Shown one piece after another: positions 38,839 to 49,456 of a stretch of 64,000 nucleotides of DNA. The stretch is taken from NCBI GenBank assembly GCA_016840165.1, contig JAEOSU010000051.1, forward strand, positions 1-64,000, in the 5' to 3' direction. Numbering within the stretch: position 1 is the first letter of the stretch; the number at the start of each line of letters is the position of its first letter. The notes beneath the pieces were generated by a model. The model was not told the origin of the DNA. It ran no database searches and saw only the letters and a program-made list of their open reading frames with translations. Origin of the DNA: Promethearchaeota archaeon (GTDB taxonomy: Archaea; Asgardarchaeota; Lokiarchaeia; Sigyniarchaeales; SOKP01). The position numbers were made by a program, and so were the translations under genes.

Positions 38839-39135
38839 GTGTGGTGTTTATTAATTTATTATCGTGGATATATCCTAATACGCTTGAAAATTATTGATAC
38901 ACAATGGAAAATAGTGGATAAACTTAAAACACTTCGTCCAAACAAGGATCAAGATTGGAAAATTACCTATACATCTCCTACCTATGGCGGTTGGGACTTA
39001 ATTATTGAATGTATGTTTTCAAACCTTGATGATCTAGAATCTATAGTATCATTTTGTCGCTTTGATCCCGAATTAAGCCGATGGATCGAGGCAACTACTA
39101 CCTTAATAAGCACCAAAAAAAATTATTCTGGTTAG
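38839..39135 (+). CDS. Lrp/AsnC ligand-binding (RAM-like) domain protein
   Basis: TYGGWDLIIECMFSNLDDLESIVSFCRFDPELSRWIEATTTLIS resembles standalone AsnC_trans_reg domains; ORF start uncertain. Confidence 0.55.
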   Translation: MWCLLIYYRGYILIRLKIIDTQWKIVDKLKTLRPNKDQDWKITYTSPTYGGWDLIIECMFSNLDDLESIVSFCRFDPELSRWIEATTTLISTKKNYSG

Positions 39136-39333
39136 ATTAGATTATTTTTATGCGATATAATGAAAATTCTTTAGTTATATAATAATTTTAATATATTTTG
39201 AGATTAACAATTTAAAACTAAATATATATTTCAGTAAAAGCTTAATAATTAACTATATATTATCATCTTCGAATATTAGAAATAAATATCTTCTATAGAT
39301 AAACTAAATTGATAATTTACGGAATGATTAATC

Positions 39334-39993
39334 ATGGAATTAAGTGAAAAAGAGTTGAATAAATTAAATATTGATGAATTAACTCGGTTATTCACAGATA
39401 ATATTAACGAACAGAATTTACAATTAATTAGCGGTATTGAATCTCTCGTAGAAGAAGATTTTGATACTTTTAAAAAAAAGTTGAATTATGTCATCAAAAC
39501 CACTACTGAAGTTCAGATTAAGAAAACATTTGAGAATAAGATTTTTAAATCAAAACTTATGTTTTCAAAAGCCGACAGGTTAAAAGTTTTCGGAAAAATA
39601 AATGATATTAAAAATATTGGGGAATTTATGGCAAATAGATTACTACTCTATCGTGCTATTTTTCCAGATGAAGAATTTAAACTCAATATTTTGAGTATAC
39701 TGAAATCCTTACGTATGATTTCTCTAAATTTATCAAAAGCAGTTAAACAAATTGGCTCAGATTTAAGAGATTCTTATAATATCTGTGAGGATATAAAAGA
39801 AGAAAGGCGAAAAATGAGAAAAGAAGAATGGAAATTATTGAATCGTTTATACAATTATGAGATGGATTATTTATCAAGGACTTTCTTATATCTCAAAAAC
39901 CTAATTGAAGATATTATGATGCTTGCTGATCACATTAAAAGCTTCTCAGAATATATCCAATTTTTAGGAACCAAATATTTAATATTCGACTAA
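39334..39993 (+). CDS. PhoU/DUF47-like helical protein
   Basis: All-helical, directly upstream of the PiT gene; LIEDIMMLADHIKSFSEYIQ reminiscent of DUF47 C-terminus. Confidence 0.5.
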   Translation: MELSEKELNKLNIDELTRLFTDNINEQNLQLISGIESLVEEDFDTFKKKLNYVIKTTTEVQIKKTFENKIFKSKLMFSKADRLKVFGKINDIKNIGEFMANRLLLYRAIFPDEEFKLNILSILKSLRMISLNLSKAVKQIGSDLRDSYNICEDIKEERRKMRKEEWKLLNRLYNYEMDYLSRTFLYLKNLIEDIMMLADHIKSFSEYIQFLGTKYLIFD

Positions 39994-40014
39994 ACTCAAA
40001 AATGATGAAGAGCG

Positions 40015-41043
40015 ATGGCGGATATAACTTCTATTTTAGTTTCAATCTTGGTTATAATGGCTATCTCCCTAGCGTTTTCAATTGGAGCTAACGATGAGAC
40101 TTTATCCGTTTTGGTTGGAGCTGGAGTCCTCAAGTTCAAAATTGCTCTAATAATTGGAGGTATTGCCATAGGTTTGGGGATGGTTTTGTTTAGTGGGGGA
40201 TATGTTGCTAAGACTGTAGGTGCAGATATATTAGGTGAAGGGATTCAATATACAAGGTTTATGATATTAACAGTATTGATAAGTAGTATCTTATGGTTAG
40301 TTGTTGGGAGTTTTGCTGGCATTCCTTTGAGTAGTACTCATTCATTAATAGGAAGTGTTGTTGGGGTTGTTATTATTTATGCTATATTTCAAGGAAGTAT
40401 AAATCTTGAAACAGCGTTTAATTGGGATAAGTTAGGAAATGTACTTCTAAGTTGGGTCATATCTCCATTGTCTGGTTTAATAATAACATATATTATTTTT
40501 AAAATCATTGTTAAAGTATATTTGTATCGTTTAAAAGGATTGAATCAAATTGAAAAATCTGAAAAATATTTTAAATGGATTTTACTTTTAGTGGTCATAT
40601 TTGCAGAGATATGGGTAGGTGCAAATTCAGGAGAAGCTTTAGGAATCCTCTATGGTCTATTAGCAAATAGTTCCTTGAATATACAGCAATATTTCTTTTT
40701 TTCGGTGATATGTGGAATATTTGCATTTTTAGGAATCTATATTGCTGCTCGATATGTAATAAAAAATCTTGCATCACAAATGATTGACTCTCGACCAAGT
40801 GAAGGAATAATTGTACAATTTAGTTCATCAGTAATTTTAATGATTGCCACATTCTTCGGATTACCAATATCTCACAGTCATGTCATAGTATTCTGTATAT
40901 TAGGATTAAGCATTGCTCAAAAAAAAGAGATTGATTACAAAGGACTGGGTAAAATGGCTATGTATTGGCTATTAACGTTTCCCATAGCTGCGATATTATC
41001 AGCATTATTATATTTTGGATTAGGTAGTATAGGGTTGATCTAA
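40015..41043 (+). CDS. PiT family inorganic phosphate transporter
   Basis: FSIGANDETLSVLVGAGVL, GIPLSSTHSLIGSVVG, GLPISHSHVIV. Confidence 0.93.
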   Translation: MADITSILVSILVIMAISLAFSIGANDETLSVLVGAGVLKFKIALIIGGIAIGLGMVLFSGGYVAKTVGADILGEGIQYTRFMILTVLISSILWLVVGSFAGIPLSSTHSLIGSVVGVVIIYAIFQGSINLETAFNWDKLGNVLLSWVISPLSGLIITYIIFKIIVKVYLYRLKGLNQIEKSEKYFKWILLLVVIFAEIWVGANSGEALGILYGLLANSSLNIQQYFFFSVICGIFAFLGIYIAARYVIKNLASQMIDSRPSEGIIVQFSSSVILMIATFFGLPISHSHVIVFCILGLSIAQKKEIDYKGLGKMAMYWLLTFPIAAILSALLYFGLGSIGLI

Positions 41044-41107
41044 TAAAATATAAATGTAAAATTATTTATTTAATACAAGAATCAAAAATAAAAGGAAGGT
41101 AAGAAAA

Positions 41108-41791
41108 ATGGGGTCATTAATCGAGTTTTTAAAGAGAGAAGTTGCATTAAATGCTTTAGAGAAATCAATAAATCATGCAAAGATCGTTCAGTCATGTGTT
41201 GAGGAATTAGGAAAGGGCTTAACGCTTTTATTGCAAGAGAGAAAACCAGATCAAGCCCAAGAAGTATTTCATAAAGTGGATATCATCGAGAATAATGCAG
41301 ATAAATTGAGAAGAGAAATTCAAAAAGATATTAGTAGAGGAGAATTAAATCCAAGCGTTAGACAAAATCTATCCCATCTAGTAAAAAGAATGGATGATGT
41401 GGCTAATTGTTGTACGGGAGTTGCTCGAAGAATAAATACCGTACCCGAAAAATTTTGGGATCAATCCAGTAAAGAGAGCATCCAGATTGTTCTTGAGATG
41501 ATGGATAACACAGTTTCTTGTTCAAAATATTTAGATAAAATCCTTATTGATCTCCTTGAGGAAAGAGAAAATCTTAAGGAATATTCACGACAGATTAATC
41601 AATATGAACATCAAATAGATTTGCTTAATATCAAATTAAGAAAAAATCTTCAACTAACACATTATGATGTAAATCAATTTACAGTTTTCACGGTAGGAAA
41701 TGTTTTTGATATTCTCGAAGCTATTTCAGATTCAATTGAAGGTGTAGCAGATTATATAATGGTGTTGGTAACAAGTACAGAATCTATCTAA
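41108..41791 (+). CDS. DUF47 (TIGR00153-like) PhoU-related protein
   Basis: ALEKSINHAKIVQSCVEELGKGL, IENNADKLRREI, position directly after PiT. Confidence 0.85.
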   Translation: MGSLIEFLKREVALNALEKSINHAKIVQSCVEELGKGLTLLLQERKPDQAQEVFHKVDIIENNADKLRREIQKDISRGELNPSVRQNLSHLVKRMDDVANCCTGVARRINTVPEKFWDQSSKESIQIVLEMMDNTVSCSKYLDKILIDLLEERENLKEYSRQINQYEHQIDLLNIKLRKNLQLTHYDVNQFTVFTVGNVFDILEAISDSIEGVADYIMVLVTSTESI

Positions 41792-41800
41792 ACTTCTTAA

Positions 41801-42805
41801 TTATATTAGATTATTGATAATTATTTCAGAGATATCTGACGAATATTCTCCAGTTCTCCGAATACTCTCGATAATGTAACCAATTTCAACAACAAACTCA
41901 GCGCTATTTCTTTCACTAAATTCAATTTTTTCACATTTGTAGGTTAATTTTTCAATGGATTCAATATTCTCATTTGCTAAGCTTAAACTTTTTTGTAGCC
42001 AGGCATCTAGACTCAGATTTAGCAGCTCTAAGGATAATTTACTTACCTCAGTAATGTTATTCAGTAAAATTTTATCAATTTTCTTAAAGTCAATTCTTAA
42101 GACACTCTTTGCGATTTTTACAGCATGATCTGCAATTCGTTCTAAAAATCTGCTGATTAATTGAAAATTACTCGCATCTTCTAAAGTGATATTCATTTTT
42201 TGACATAAGATAATATCTCGTAAGACGATATGAGCTTGACGTTCCACTAACCAATTCAACCTATCAATCTGATCATCTCTATTGATGACTTGCTCTGCTA
42301 AGTTCTTATTACCACTTTCTAAGGCTCTAACAGCATCCTCATGCATATTTTGTGCTAAAATATACATCCTTTTTATTGTTTTATCGAATGGCATCTCTTT
42401 TGGATCAAGTAGATCTTTTATTAAAATCGTATTACTAGTTTCTTCAATAATCTCAGGACCCATTGCGATATTTATAAAACTTTCAATGGTACTTCGCACT
42501 TGATGTTGCAATTTTTTACTAGACTTGATCTTAATAATACTATATCCCATAATATATGCTCCAATTAGTAAGCGAAATAGGAAATCTGAATTATTTATCT
42601 CATCAATATCAAATGATCTTTCTTTGATATATTGCTCAGAATATATATAGGGAGTGATCATTAAATTTCCATCAGGTTGGGGCAGTATCCCGATTGTATC
42701 TTTTGCTTGAATTCCGTGACGATCAATCCATTCTTTAGGTAGGGACACAATATAACTACTACCGCCAGTCTGCTGGACTTTTCGCGTTTCGATATTATAT
42801 GTCAT
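41801..42805 (-). CDS. PhoU family protein with N-terminal AbrB/SpoVT-like DNA-binding domain
   Basis: RKVQQTGGSSYIVSLPKEWIDRHGIQAKDTIGILPQPDGNLMITP followed by PhoU helices (RFLERIADHAVKIAKS). Confidence 0.88.
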   Translation of the reverse strand: MTYNIETRKVQQTGGSSYIVSLPKEWIDRHGIQAKDTIGILPQPDGNLMITPYIYSEQYIKERSFDIDEINNSDFLFRLLIGAYIMGYSIIKIKSSKKLQHQVRSTIESFINIAMGPEIIEETSNTILIKDLLDPKEMPFDKTIKRMYILAQNMHEDAVRALESGNKNLAEQVINRDDQIDRLNWLVERQAHIVLRDIILCQKMNITLEDASNFQLISRFLERIADHAVKIAKSVLRIDFKKIDKILLNNITEVSKLSLELLNLSLDAWLQKSLSLANENIESIEKLTYKCEKIEFSERNSAEFVVEIGYIIESIRRTGEYSSDISEIIINNLI

Positions 42806-42863
42806 AATTATATAGAATAAAGAATATCAATATTATAAAGATTATATATATTATATATATCTG

Positions 42864-42883
42864 ACTATATAGATATATATAGT
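42864..42883. promoter_or_regulatory. Candidate pho operator ACTATATA-GATA-TATATAGT
   Basis: 8-bp perfect inverted arms, 4-bp spacer, upstream of the AbrB-PhoU gene. Confidence 0.45.
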
Positions 42884-43030
42884 TATTACCAAAACTAGTT
42901 CTTAAGCGCTCGTTCGATGTTTGATAAAATTGAAAACGTGAAGTATAAAAACATAGCGTTTAAATAATAATATAAATAAAAATTAAAATGTTTAATATTT
43001 TATCATTAACGCTAAAATGGGGTATGATAT

Positions 43031-43855
43031 ATGGGAGAAAAAAAGCGTAAGTTTAAAATATATCTCTTAGCCGCGGTTATAATTACTTTGGTATCTTATA
43101 CAGTTCTTTTTATTCTCTTCTGGGAGCTTTTAGGAGGTGTATTAGTAGCTTCAGAGATTTTATGGGTAGGTTTTGTAATAAGTCTTTCTAAGGTAATAAT
43201 ATTGGCATTGATGAGCTTTTATATCTTTCGAAGATGGTTTAAACAAGATGCCATCTTTACATCTGATGCTTACTTTTTGTTTGGTTCTTTTTTCTGGATT
43301 TTGGTATCAGGTAAGATTCTAGATATTTTCTGGAACTTAGGATTTGTCGGTGAAGTCTTGGACATGAACCTCCTATTGTTTTTATTGAAGATACGATTTG
43401 CAATTGTTATACTAACGATTGTACCTATTCTATTTGTTGCTTTAGAAGCAATTTTAACCTTTGTTAACCTCTATAAGAAAAAAGAAATGAATAAGCAACA
43501 ATTCAGCAAGATACGAAAGAGAATAATTATCATTTATGTTATTATAATTGCTATTCTCATAGTAATAGCACCAAGTGTACCTTTCATGAACATAATGCTT
43601 CCGTTTGTGTCGTTTCCAATGTTTCTCTTTATTGCGATTATGTTTCTCTATATGTATAAGAACAAGTATCTTTCTCAAGCACATGGTTTAATAATCGGTG
43701 TTTCATTTCTACTTCTTATCATTGCAAGTATTATTCGTTCAATCTTATCACTTTCATTTGAGGCATTGCCAGTAATACTAGCTGAGTTTATAGATATTGG
43801 TGTATATATACTAATGTTCATTGGGTTCATAACTAAACCAAGATATGCTAAATAA
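43031..43855 (+). CDS. Multi-TM membrane protein, unknown function
   Basis: ORF with several hydrophobic helices. Confidence 0.6.
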   Translation: MGEKKRKFKIYLLAAVIITLVSYTVLFILFWELLGGVLVASEILWVGFVISLSKVIILALMSFYIFRRWFKQDAIFTSDAYFLFGSFFWILVSGKILDIFWNLGFVGEVLDMNLLLFLLKIRFAIVILTIVPILFVALEAILTFVNLYKKKEMNKQQFSKIRKRIIIIYVIIIAILIVIAPSVPFMNIMLPFVSFPMFLFIAIMFLYMYKNKYLSQAHGLIIGVSFLLLIIASIIRSILSLSFEALPVILAEFIDIGVYILMFIGFITKPRYAK

Positions 43856-43952
43856 TAGTTTTTTCAATTTCTTATTTTTTCTAAAAATTCGTGTAGATTA
43901 AATTGATTTTTTTTAAATTAATTTAAACTAGAGCAAAAAAGTTCTTCATACC

Positions 43953-45251
43953 ATGATCTGGATAACTATAGTTCTAAGTTCATCTCTATCTGTCGGATTT
44001 TTTTACCTATTAGATCTCTATTTAAAGAAAAGAGGATCTTCACTTAAGAAAATTTTAAAAGCTCAATTTAGATTCTCTAAGAGGCTTATTCGAACTAAAA
44101 GGATATTAAGTTTCTTCGGAATTTATCTTATATTAGGAGGAATGGTCTTCACATTTTACAATATAAGTAATCGTATAGCTTTTAATCGTGTTTATTCTGG
44201 ATATTCGGAATGGCGAGATAGTAATGGTGAGTTATATCTTTATATTGAAGCGGATGATTACTATGATTTGGGATATCAAACGGGCAAAGGATTGGCAATG
44301 AATATTGCTCTCATGAAATATGAGTTAATGATATCGTCTCTGATGTTTGGAATTGATTATTTTTCAATGATAAACTTGGCTAAGCAATATTTAGAGTATA
44401 TACCAGATAATTATCTCCTTGAATTATATGGAATGAGCGAAGGAGCTACAGCGGGGAGTGGTTTTTATCTTTCTTTTGAAGACATTTTAGTTCAATCCGT
44501 ATTTCTTGAGGTTATTTACGGTCGTGTACTTCCTGAAAAGACTATATCATTTGGGTGTACCGCATTTGGAACAGTTAACAGCAATAATAAATCTTTAATT
44601 GGTCAAAATATTGATCTTGTAAAACCGATGGGAGCATGTGGAGCGTTCGTATTAGAAAAATTTCAAGATCATCCCCTAACCTTTACCTATCGCATAGGTG
44701 CTTGTACTTTGCCTATGGGGAAAAATGAGTATGATATTGTTGTGAATATGAATTTGGTCCAATTAAATATTCAATCTGAACTAACTACTCCTTTTTTTAT
44801 ATTAGCGAGAGAAGCATTTTCTCAATCCAATACCATTGAACAATGTTATGATCGAATTTTCCAAAATCATTCACTTCCTTACGGATGTAACATTCTTATT
44901 GCTCAGAATAACAGTTTATTTGCAGTTCAATGCTTACCTGATGAGTTTAATTTATTATATCCTAATTCTTCAATAGTCCAATCTAATACGTATCTGAATG
45001 AAACTTGGCAAGATAAATTGGCAGATCCTAATTATTCTAAAGCAAGGCAAGAATATGCAGAAACTATACTTCTCTCTGCTTTTGGAGATAATAATTTAAC
45101 CAATTCCGAATTGATTTCGATTTTAGGGAATAAACCTATTATCTGTCGAGATGAAGGAGGTCTAACTGGTGATGGCACTGTAGCTTTCTTGACCTCTCTA
45201 TATTTTGGAATAGGAACGGTTTATGATAATATTGGAATTATCCCCATCTAA
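43953..45251 (+). CDS. C45 peptidase / acyl-CoA:6-APA acyltransferase-like Ntn-hydrolase with N-terminal TM region
   Basis: GCTAFGTVNSNNKSLIGQNIDL candidate nucleophile region; SIVQSNTYL. Confidence 0.75.
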   Translation: MIWITIVLSSSLSVGFFYLLDLYLKKRGSSLKKILKAQFRFSKRLIRTKRILSFFGIYLILGGMVFTFYNISNRIAFNRVYSGYSEWRDSNGELYLYIEADDYYDLGYQTGKGLAMNIALMKYELMISSLMFGIDYFSMINLAKQYLEYIPDNYLLELYGMSEGATAGSGFYLSFEDILVQSVFLEVIYGRVLPEKTISFGCTAFGTVNSNNKSLIGQNIDLVKPMGACGAFVLEKFQDHPLTFTYRIGACTLPMGKNEYDIVVNMNLVQLNIQSELTTPFFILAREAFSQSNTIEQCYDRIFQNHSLPYGCNILIAQNNSLFAVQCLPDEFNLLYPNSSIVQSNTYLNETWQDKLADPNYSKARQEYAETILLSAFGDNNLTNSELISILGNKPIICRDEGGLTGDGTVAFLTSLYFGIGTVYDNIGIIPI

Positions 45252-45383
45252 TTTTAATTCTCTTTATGATGTCTATAATGTTGAAATTAGACATTTTTCT
45301 TTTTTAAATCGCTGAAAATTTTATATTCGATAGCTCTCTATTATGATATACTCAACCCAAATCTTTAACTTAATTAAATATAA

Positions 45384-45902
45384 ATGAAACAAATCGCTCT
45401 TAAATTTCTGGTTTTAGGTGATGGTGGAGTTGGAAAGACAACACTCCTTCACAGGTATGTAAAGGGTAAGTTTCTAAATACAGCAACTATGACTATTGGA
45501 GTTGAATTTCTCTCAAAACAAATTCAGATGAATGGAATTATATGTCAGCTAATCTTATGGGATATCTCGGGTCAAGATCGCTTTCGTTTTATGATTGACA
45601 AATATATGAGAGGTGCAAGTGGAGCTCTTTTACTCTTTGATACTACTAACATGACATCATTCGTGAATATTGGTAAATGGGTAAATCTTGTAAGAAAATA
45701 TTACCAAAACTTACCGATTCTATTAATCGCAGCAAAATGCGATCTTGAAGAGTTTTCAATTGTAGGAGATATTTATGCGAAAAAGACAAAAGAGCGTTTT
45801 GGGATGGTTGACTTTATTAAGACATCATCGAAGTCAGGCATGAATGTGAAATTAGCATTTGAGACCTTAGCAAATTATATAGTTCAGCTAAAAAAAATAT
45901 GA
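45384..45902 (+). CDS. Rab/Ras-like small GTPase
   Basis: G1 GDGGVGKTT, G3 WDISGQDRF, G4-like AAKCDL, G5 TSSKSG. Confidence 0.93.
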   Translation: MKQIALKFLVLGDGGVGKTTLLHRYVKGKFLNTATMTIGVEFLSKQIQMNGIICQLILWDISGQDRFRFMIDKYMRGASGALLLFDTTNMTSFVNIGKWVNLVRKYYQNLPILLIAAKCDLEEFSIVGDIYAKKTKERFGMVDFIKTSSKSGMNVKLAFETLANYIVQLKKI

Positions 45903-46038
45903 TCCCTAATACCGATATATGAAATAATATCAATTGTCTTTAGTTCTAATATATATAAACCATGTAAAATGTATCTCATTTTTTTCCAATGAGTATTAAT
46001 AAGGTAATATTTCTCTAAAAGACCTTAAAAATCAAAAC

Positions 46039-46047
46039 TATATAGAT
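46039..46047 (+). promoter_or_regulatory. TATATAGAT motif upstream of pstS
   Basis: Same 9-mer at 42866-42874 and 47165-47173. Confidence 0.4.
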
Positions 46048-46154
46048 CATATACTCTCAATATTAACCAATAATCTATATCGAGATGGCTTTTATTTCCT
46101 TAATTCCACTTCAAAATAACCTAATTTAAAAATTAACCCAAAATCAATTGATAA

Positions 46155-47066
46155 GTGAAAATTAATATGCAAAAAAATGCTTTAGCTGTTTTAATGGTAA
46201 TAATCGGTCTTATTGGGGGTACTTTTATCGGTTGGGGAATCACTGCAACCTTAACTCCTGGCGGAGTGCAATTTGTTACTATTGAAATTACAGGATCAAC
46301 CACTTGTGAGCCAGTTATTACAACCTGTTCAGAGATTTTCATGGCTATTAATCCTAACGTAGATATCTCCGTAACTGGTACTGGTTCAGGCTCTGGTATT
46401 GCTGATACAATAAGTAGTCTAAATGATATTGGTATGTCTTCTAGAAATATCAAACCTGATGAGAATATTACTGCAGGTGGTACATTAGTAGATTACCAAT
46501 TCGCTAAAGATGGTATTGCCGTCATTATCGACGCGGATCATCCAGATGCTGCGTGGTTAGAATCAAATGGTCTAACTATGGACGAAGTATTCTCAATATT
46601 TAATGGTACATATAGTCATTGGAGCAACATATCAGGATCATTATCTGAAGAAACAATTGACTGTTATACTCGACCAGACGGTTCTGGAACAAGAGCTACG
46701 TTTGAAGAGTTGGTTATTTCCTTCGGAGAGGAACTTGGAGATAATGCAGGATATCAAGCTTCAGTTACTGGATATACTCAAGTGGCTTCTAATTCATTGA
46801 TTGTCCAAGGAGTAGCTGGTAATAACTACGGATTCGGATATTGTGGTCTTGGTTACGTCGATGCATCCGTCACTGCTGTTAAAATTAATAATGTAACTCC
46901 ATCAGTAGCTACAATATTAGACGATTCTTATCCAATCTCTCGATCCCTACATCTTTTAACTAATGGACCTGCAACCGGATGGATACAAGCCTTTTTAGAC
47001 TTTATTTATGGTCCTTATGGACAAGAAGTTGTAGCTAATGAGGGATTTATCCGTCTTTGGTTCTAA
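46155..47066 (+). CDS. pstS: Phosphate ABC transporter substrate-binding protein
   Basis: ITGSTTCEPVITTCSEIFMAINPNVDISVTGTGSGSGI; GSGTRATFEEL; GTG start. Confidence 0.92.
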   Translation: MKINMQKNALAVLMVIIGLIGGTFIGWGITATLTPGGVQFVTIEITGSTTCEPVITTCSEIFMAINPNVDISVTGTGSGSGIADTISSLNDIGMSSRNIKPDENITAGGTLVDYQFAKDGIAVIIDADHPDAAWLESNGLTMDEVFSIFNGTYSHWSNISGSLSEETIDCYTRPDGSGTRATFEELVISFGEELGDNAGYQASVTGYTQVASNSLIVQGVAGNNYGFGYCGLGYVDASVTAVKINNVTPSVATILDDSYPISRSLHLLTNGPATGWIQAFLDFIYGPYGQEVVANEGFIRLWF

Positions 47067-47164
47067 ATAAAATAAATTTCATTTAAATAAAAATTAAGTT
47101 ATCATTTTTTTATCTTCTTTAATTTGTGGAAATCTCTTATTTTTATATGAATTTGAGAATGAAA

Positions 47165-47173
47165 TATATAGAT
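47165..47173 (+). promoter_or_regulatory. TATATAGAT motif upstream of pstCA
   Basis: Shared 9-mer with other pho promoters. Confidence 0.4.
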
Positions 47174-47338
47174 TATATAGGGTATATATTTGACTATAAT
47201 ATATGGTGATTATGAATTTAATCAATATAATGTTATTTTTCCTATAAAGAGTAAAATTATACAATTAATCACTTATTATCATAATCAATTTTATCTTAAT
47301 TGATTATAAATAAATTGGTTTGAGTCATTGAAAGAATT

Positions 47339-49456
47339 ATGGCCACAGAAACTGTTTTTGAGGAAGAAGTTCTTTTCCAAGATGACGATTTTTCTTATTT
47401 AAAGAAAAACCGGGATCCCTTGATTAAATGGATCTTGTTTGCTTTTGCCTCAGTAGCAACTGTATTTGTGTTTTTAATTATTATCTTTTTATTTGTTAAC
47501 GGAGCTCCATTTTTTGTACAAGTCCCATTACAGGACTTTTTTTTTGGTACTAATTGGCTTCCCTCAGCAGGAGATTTTGGTGCCTTACCAATTATTATTG
47601 ATACACTATTGGTAACTTTAGGAGCGATTGTTATTGCGTTACCATTGGGTATCCTTACTGCAATATTTATTGCGGAGTTAGCACCTCCTTTATTGAGGCA
47701 AATACTTAAATTCACTGTAGAAATACTCGCAGGTATTCCATCAATAGTATATGGCTTCTTTGGGGTGGCAATTCTGAATACTTGGATAAAGGATATATTT
47801 GGGATGCATGATGGAAGAAGTTGGCTTTCTGGTTCTCTTATACTAGCTATAATGGCATTACCTACCATTGTATCAGTATGTGAAGACGCAATTCGAGCAG
47901 TTCCCGATTATTATCGAGATGCATCTTATGCAATGGGAGCAACAAAATGGCAAACCATCCGTAAGGTGGTAATACCCGCTGGAATGTCAGGGATAACAGC
48001 TGCGATGATTCTAGGAATTGGGCGAGCCTTAGGTGAGACTATGGCAATGACATTAGTAATTGGCAATAGTTATCGCTTACCCGACCCGCTAACAAATATG
48101 TTGAGTCAAGTAACGGTAATAACTTCAACTATTGCTACAAATTGGGGGCCAACTGTAGAAGGTAGTATTGAGCAAAAAAGTCTCTTAGCACTTGGAATTG
48201 TACTATTTATCATGGCTTTACTCGTAAATACGCTTTCAAATATTATTATGACTAGGGTTAAAAGAAAATTTACTGGTCAAAAACCAAAAGAAAAATTTTT
48301 AAAATTAAAAAATTCGAACTATTATAAATTATACAAGCAGTATAGACAATGGATAATTACTGCTCTTGTTATAATATTAGTAATATTAGTCTTACCTGAT
48401 TTTAATTCTCAAATTTTCGGAGCTTTATTAATTTCTGGATTAAGTGTTTTATATTATATCTATAAAAAAGTACCAAAACAACATAAAAGACTTGTGATCT
48501 ATTCTGTCTTGCTTTCATTCTTTGGATGGATACTTAGTACGTGGATAGGAATATTTTTAGCTATATCTATGTGCTTAATAATTTTTGCCTCCTTAATTCT
48601 CCTTAAGCGTATTTCTACCGTGATTCAACAGCGAATATGGTTTGTCATCATCTATTCAAGTTCTGCATTTGCTGTTTTCGCAGTAGGTCTTTTAATATAC
48701 TATATTGTAGTGACAGGAGCACCTGTATTTCTTGAGCCTGGCTTTCTTACGGGCGTGCCAAGTAATAGTGGAAGAGAAGGGGGAATTTTCCCAGCAATCA
48801 TTGGAACTTTACAACTCACAATAGGTTCAATATTATTTGCACTCCCTCTAGGCATGTTTGCAGGGATATATCTTTCTGAGTATGCGAGGGATAGCAAAAT
48901 AACTAAATTTTTTCGAGCTGGTATAGATAATCTAAATGGTACGCCTTCAATTGTTTTTGGCTTATTTGGAGTAATGTTTTTTCTTTTATTTATTGGCTTG
49001 CCAAGATCCTTGTTAGTCGGAATTTTAACCTTAGGGTTAATGATCCTTCCTACAATCATAAGAACTACTGAAGAAGCTGTTAAAGCAATTCCTCAATCTT
49101 TTCGAGAAGGAAGTTTAGCATTAGGTTCAAGTAAATTTCAAGGAATTCTTAAAATAGTGGTACCCGCAGCTATACCCGGAATAGTGACAGGGGCTGTTTT
49201 AGGGATGGGTCGAAGTGCAGGAGAAACAGCACCAATAATGTTTACAGCAGTAAGATCCCACTCTTCCTATATATCATTCTCGTTATTAAATCCCGTTATG
49301 ACACTCACTTATCACTTATTTCGATTAAGTGGTGAAGTCACAGGAGGACTTGAACGAGCTGCTGGAACGGCTTTGACTCTATTGTTATTAGTTTTAGTTT
49401 TGTATAGTTTTGCATTTATTATTCGTATTAGATATGAAAAAAGAAAACAATGGTGA
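47339..49456 (+). CDS. Fused phosphate ABC transporter permease PstC-PstA
   Basis: Two permease modules: [18 protein letters not shown]...[26 protein letters not shown] and [17 protein letters not shown]...[26 protein letters not shown]. Confidence 0.93.
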   Translation: MATETVFEEEVLFQDDDFSYLKKNRDPLIKWILFAFASVATVFVFLIIIFLFVNGAPFFVQVPLQDFFFGTNWLPSAGDFGALPIIIDTLLVTLGAIVIALPLGILTAIFIAELAPPLLRQILKFTVEILAGIPSIVYGFFGVAILNTWIKDIFGMHDGRSWLSGSLILAIMALPTIVSVCEDAIRAVPDYYRDASYAMGATKWQTIRKVVIPAGMSGITAAMILGIGRALGETMAMTLVIGNSYRLPDPLTNMLSQVTVITSTIATNWGPTVEGSIEQKSLLALGIVLFIMALLVNTLSNIIMTRVKRKFTGQKPKEKFLKLKNSNYYKLYKQYRQWIITALVIILVILVLPDFNSQIFGALLISGLSVLYYIYKKVPKQHKRLVIYSVLLSFFGWILSTWIGIFLAISMCLIIFASLILLKRISTVIQQRIWFVIIYSSSAFAVFAVGLLIYYIVVTGAPVFLEPGFLTGVPSNSGREGGIFPAIIGTLQLTIGSILFALPLGMFAGIYLSEYARDSKITKFFRAGIDNLNGTPSIVFGLFGVMFFLLFIGLPRSLLVGILTLGLMILPTIIRTTEEAVKAIPQSFREGSLALGSSKFQGILKIVVPAAIPGIVTGAVLGMGRSAGETAPIMFTAVRSHSSYISFSLLNPVMTLTYHLFRLSGEVTGGLERAAGTALTLLLLVLVLYSFAFIIRIRYEKRKQW

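Noticed and set aside
42828-42890. TA-rich microsatellite-like tract
   Set aside because: Mostly low complexity; only the 20-bp inverted element inside it is reported as a candidate operator.
46133-46453. 106-aa antisense ORF over pstS
   Set aside because: Shadow of PstS N-terminus.
47395-47868. 157-aa antisense ORF
   Set aside because: Lies opposite the clearly coding PstC-PstA gene; composition typical of a shadow frame.
48700-49059. 119-aa antisense ORF within pstCA
   Set aside because: Shadow ORF opposite conserved coding sequence.
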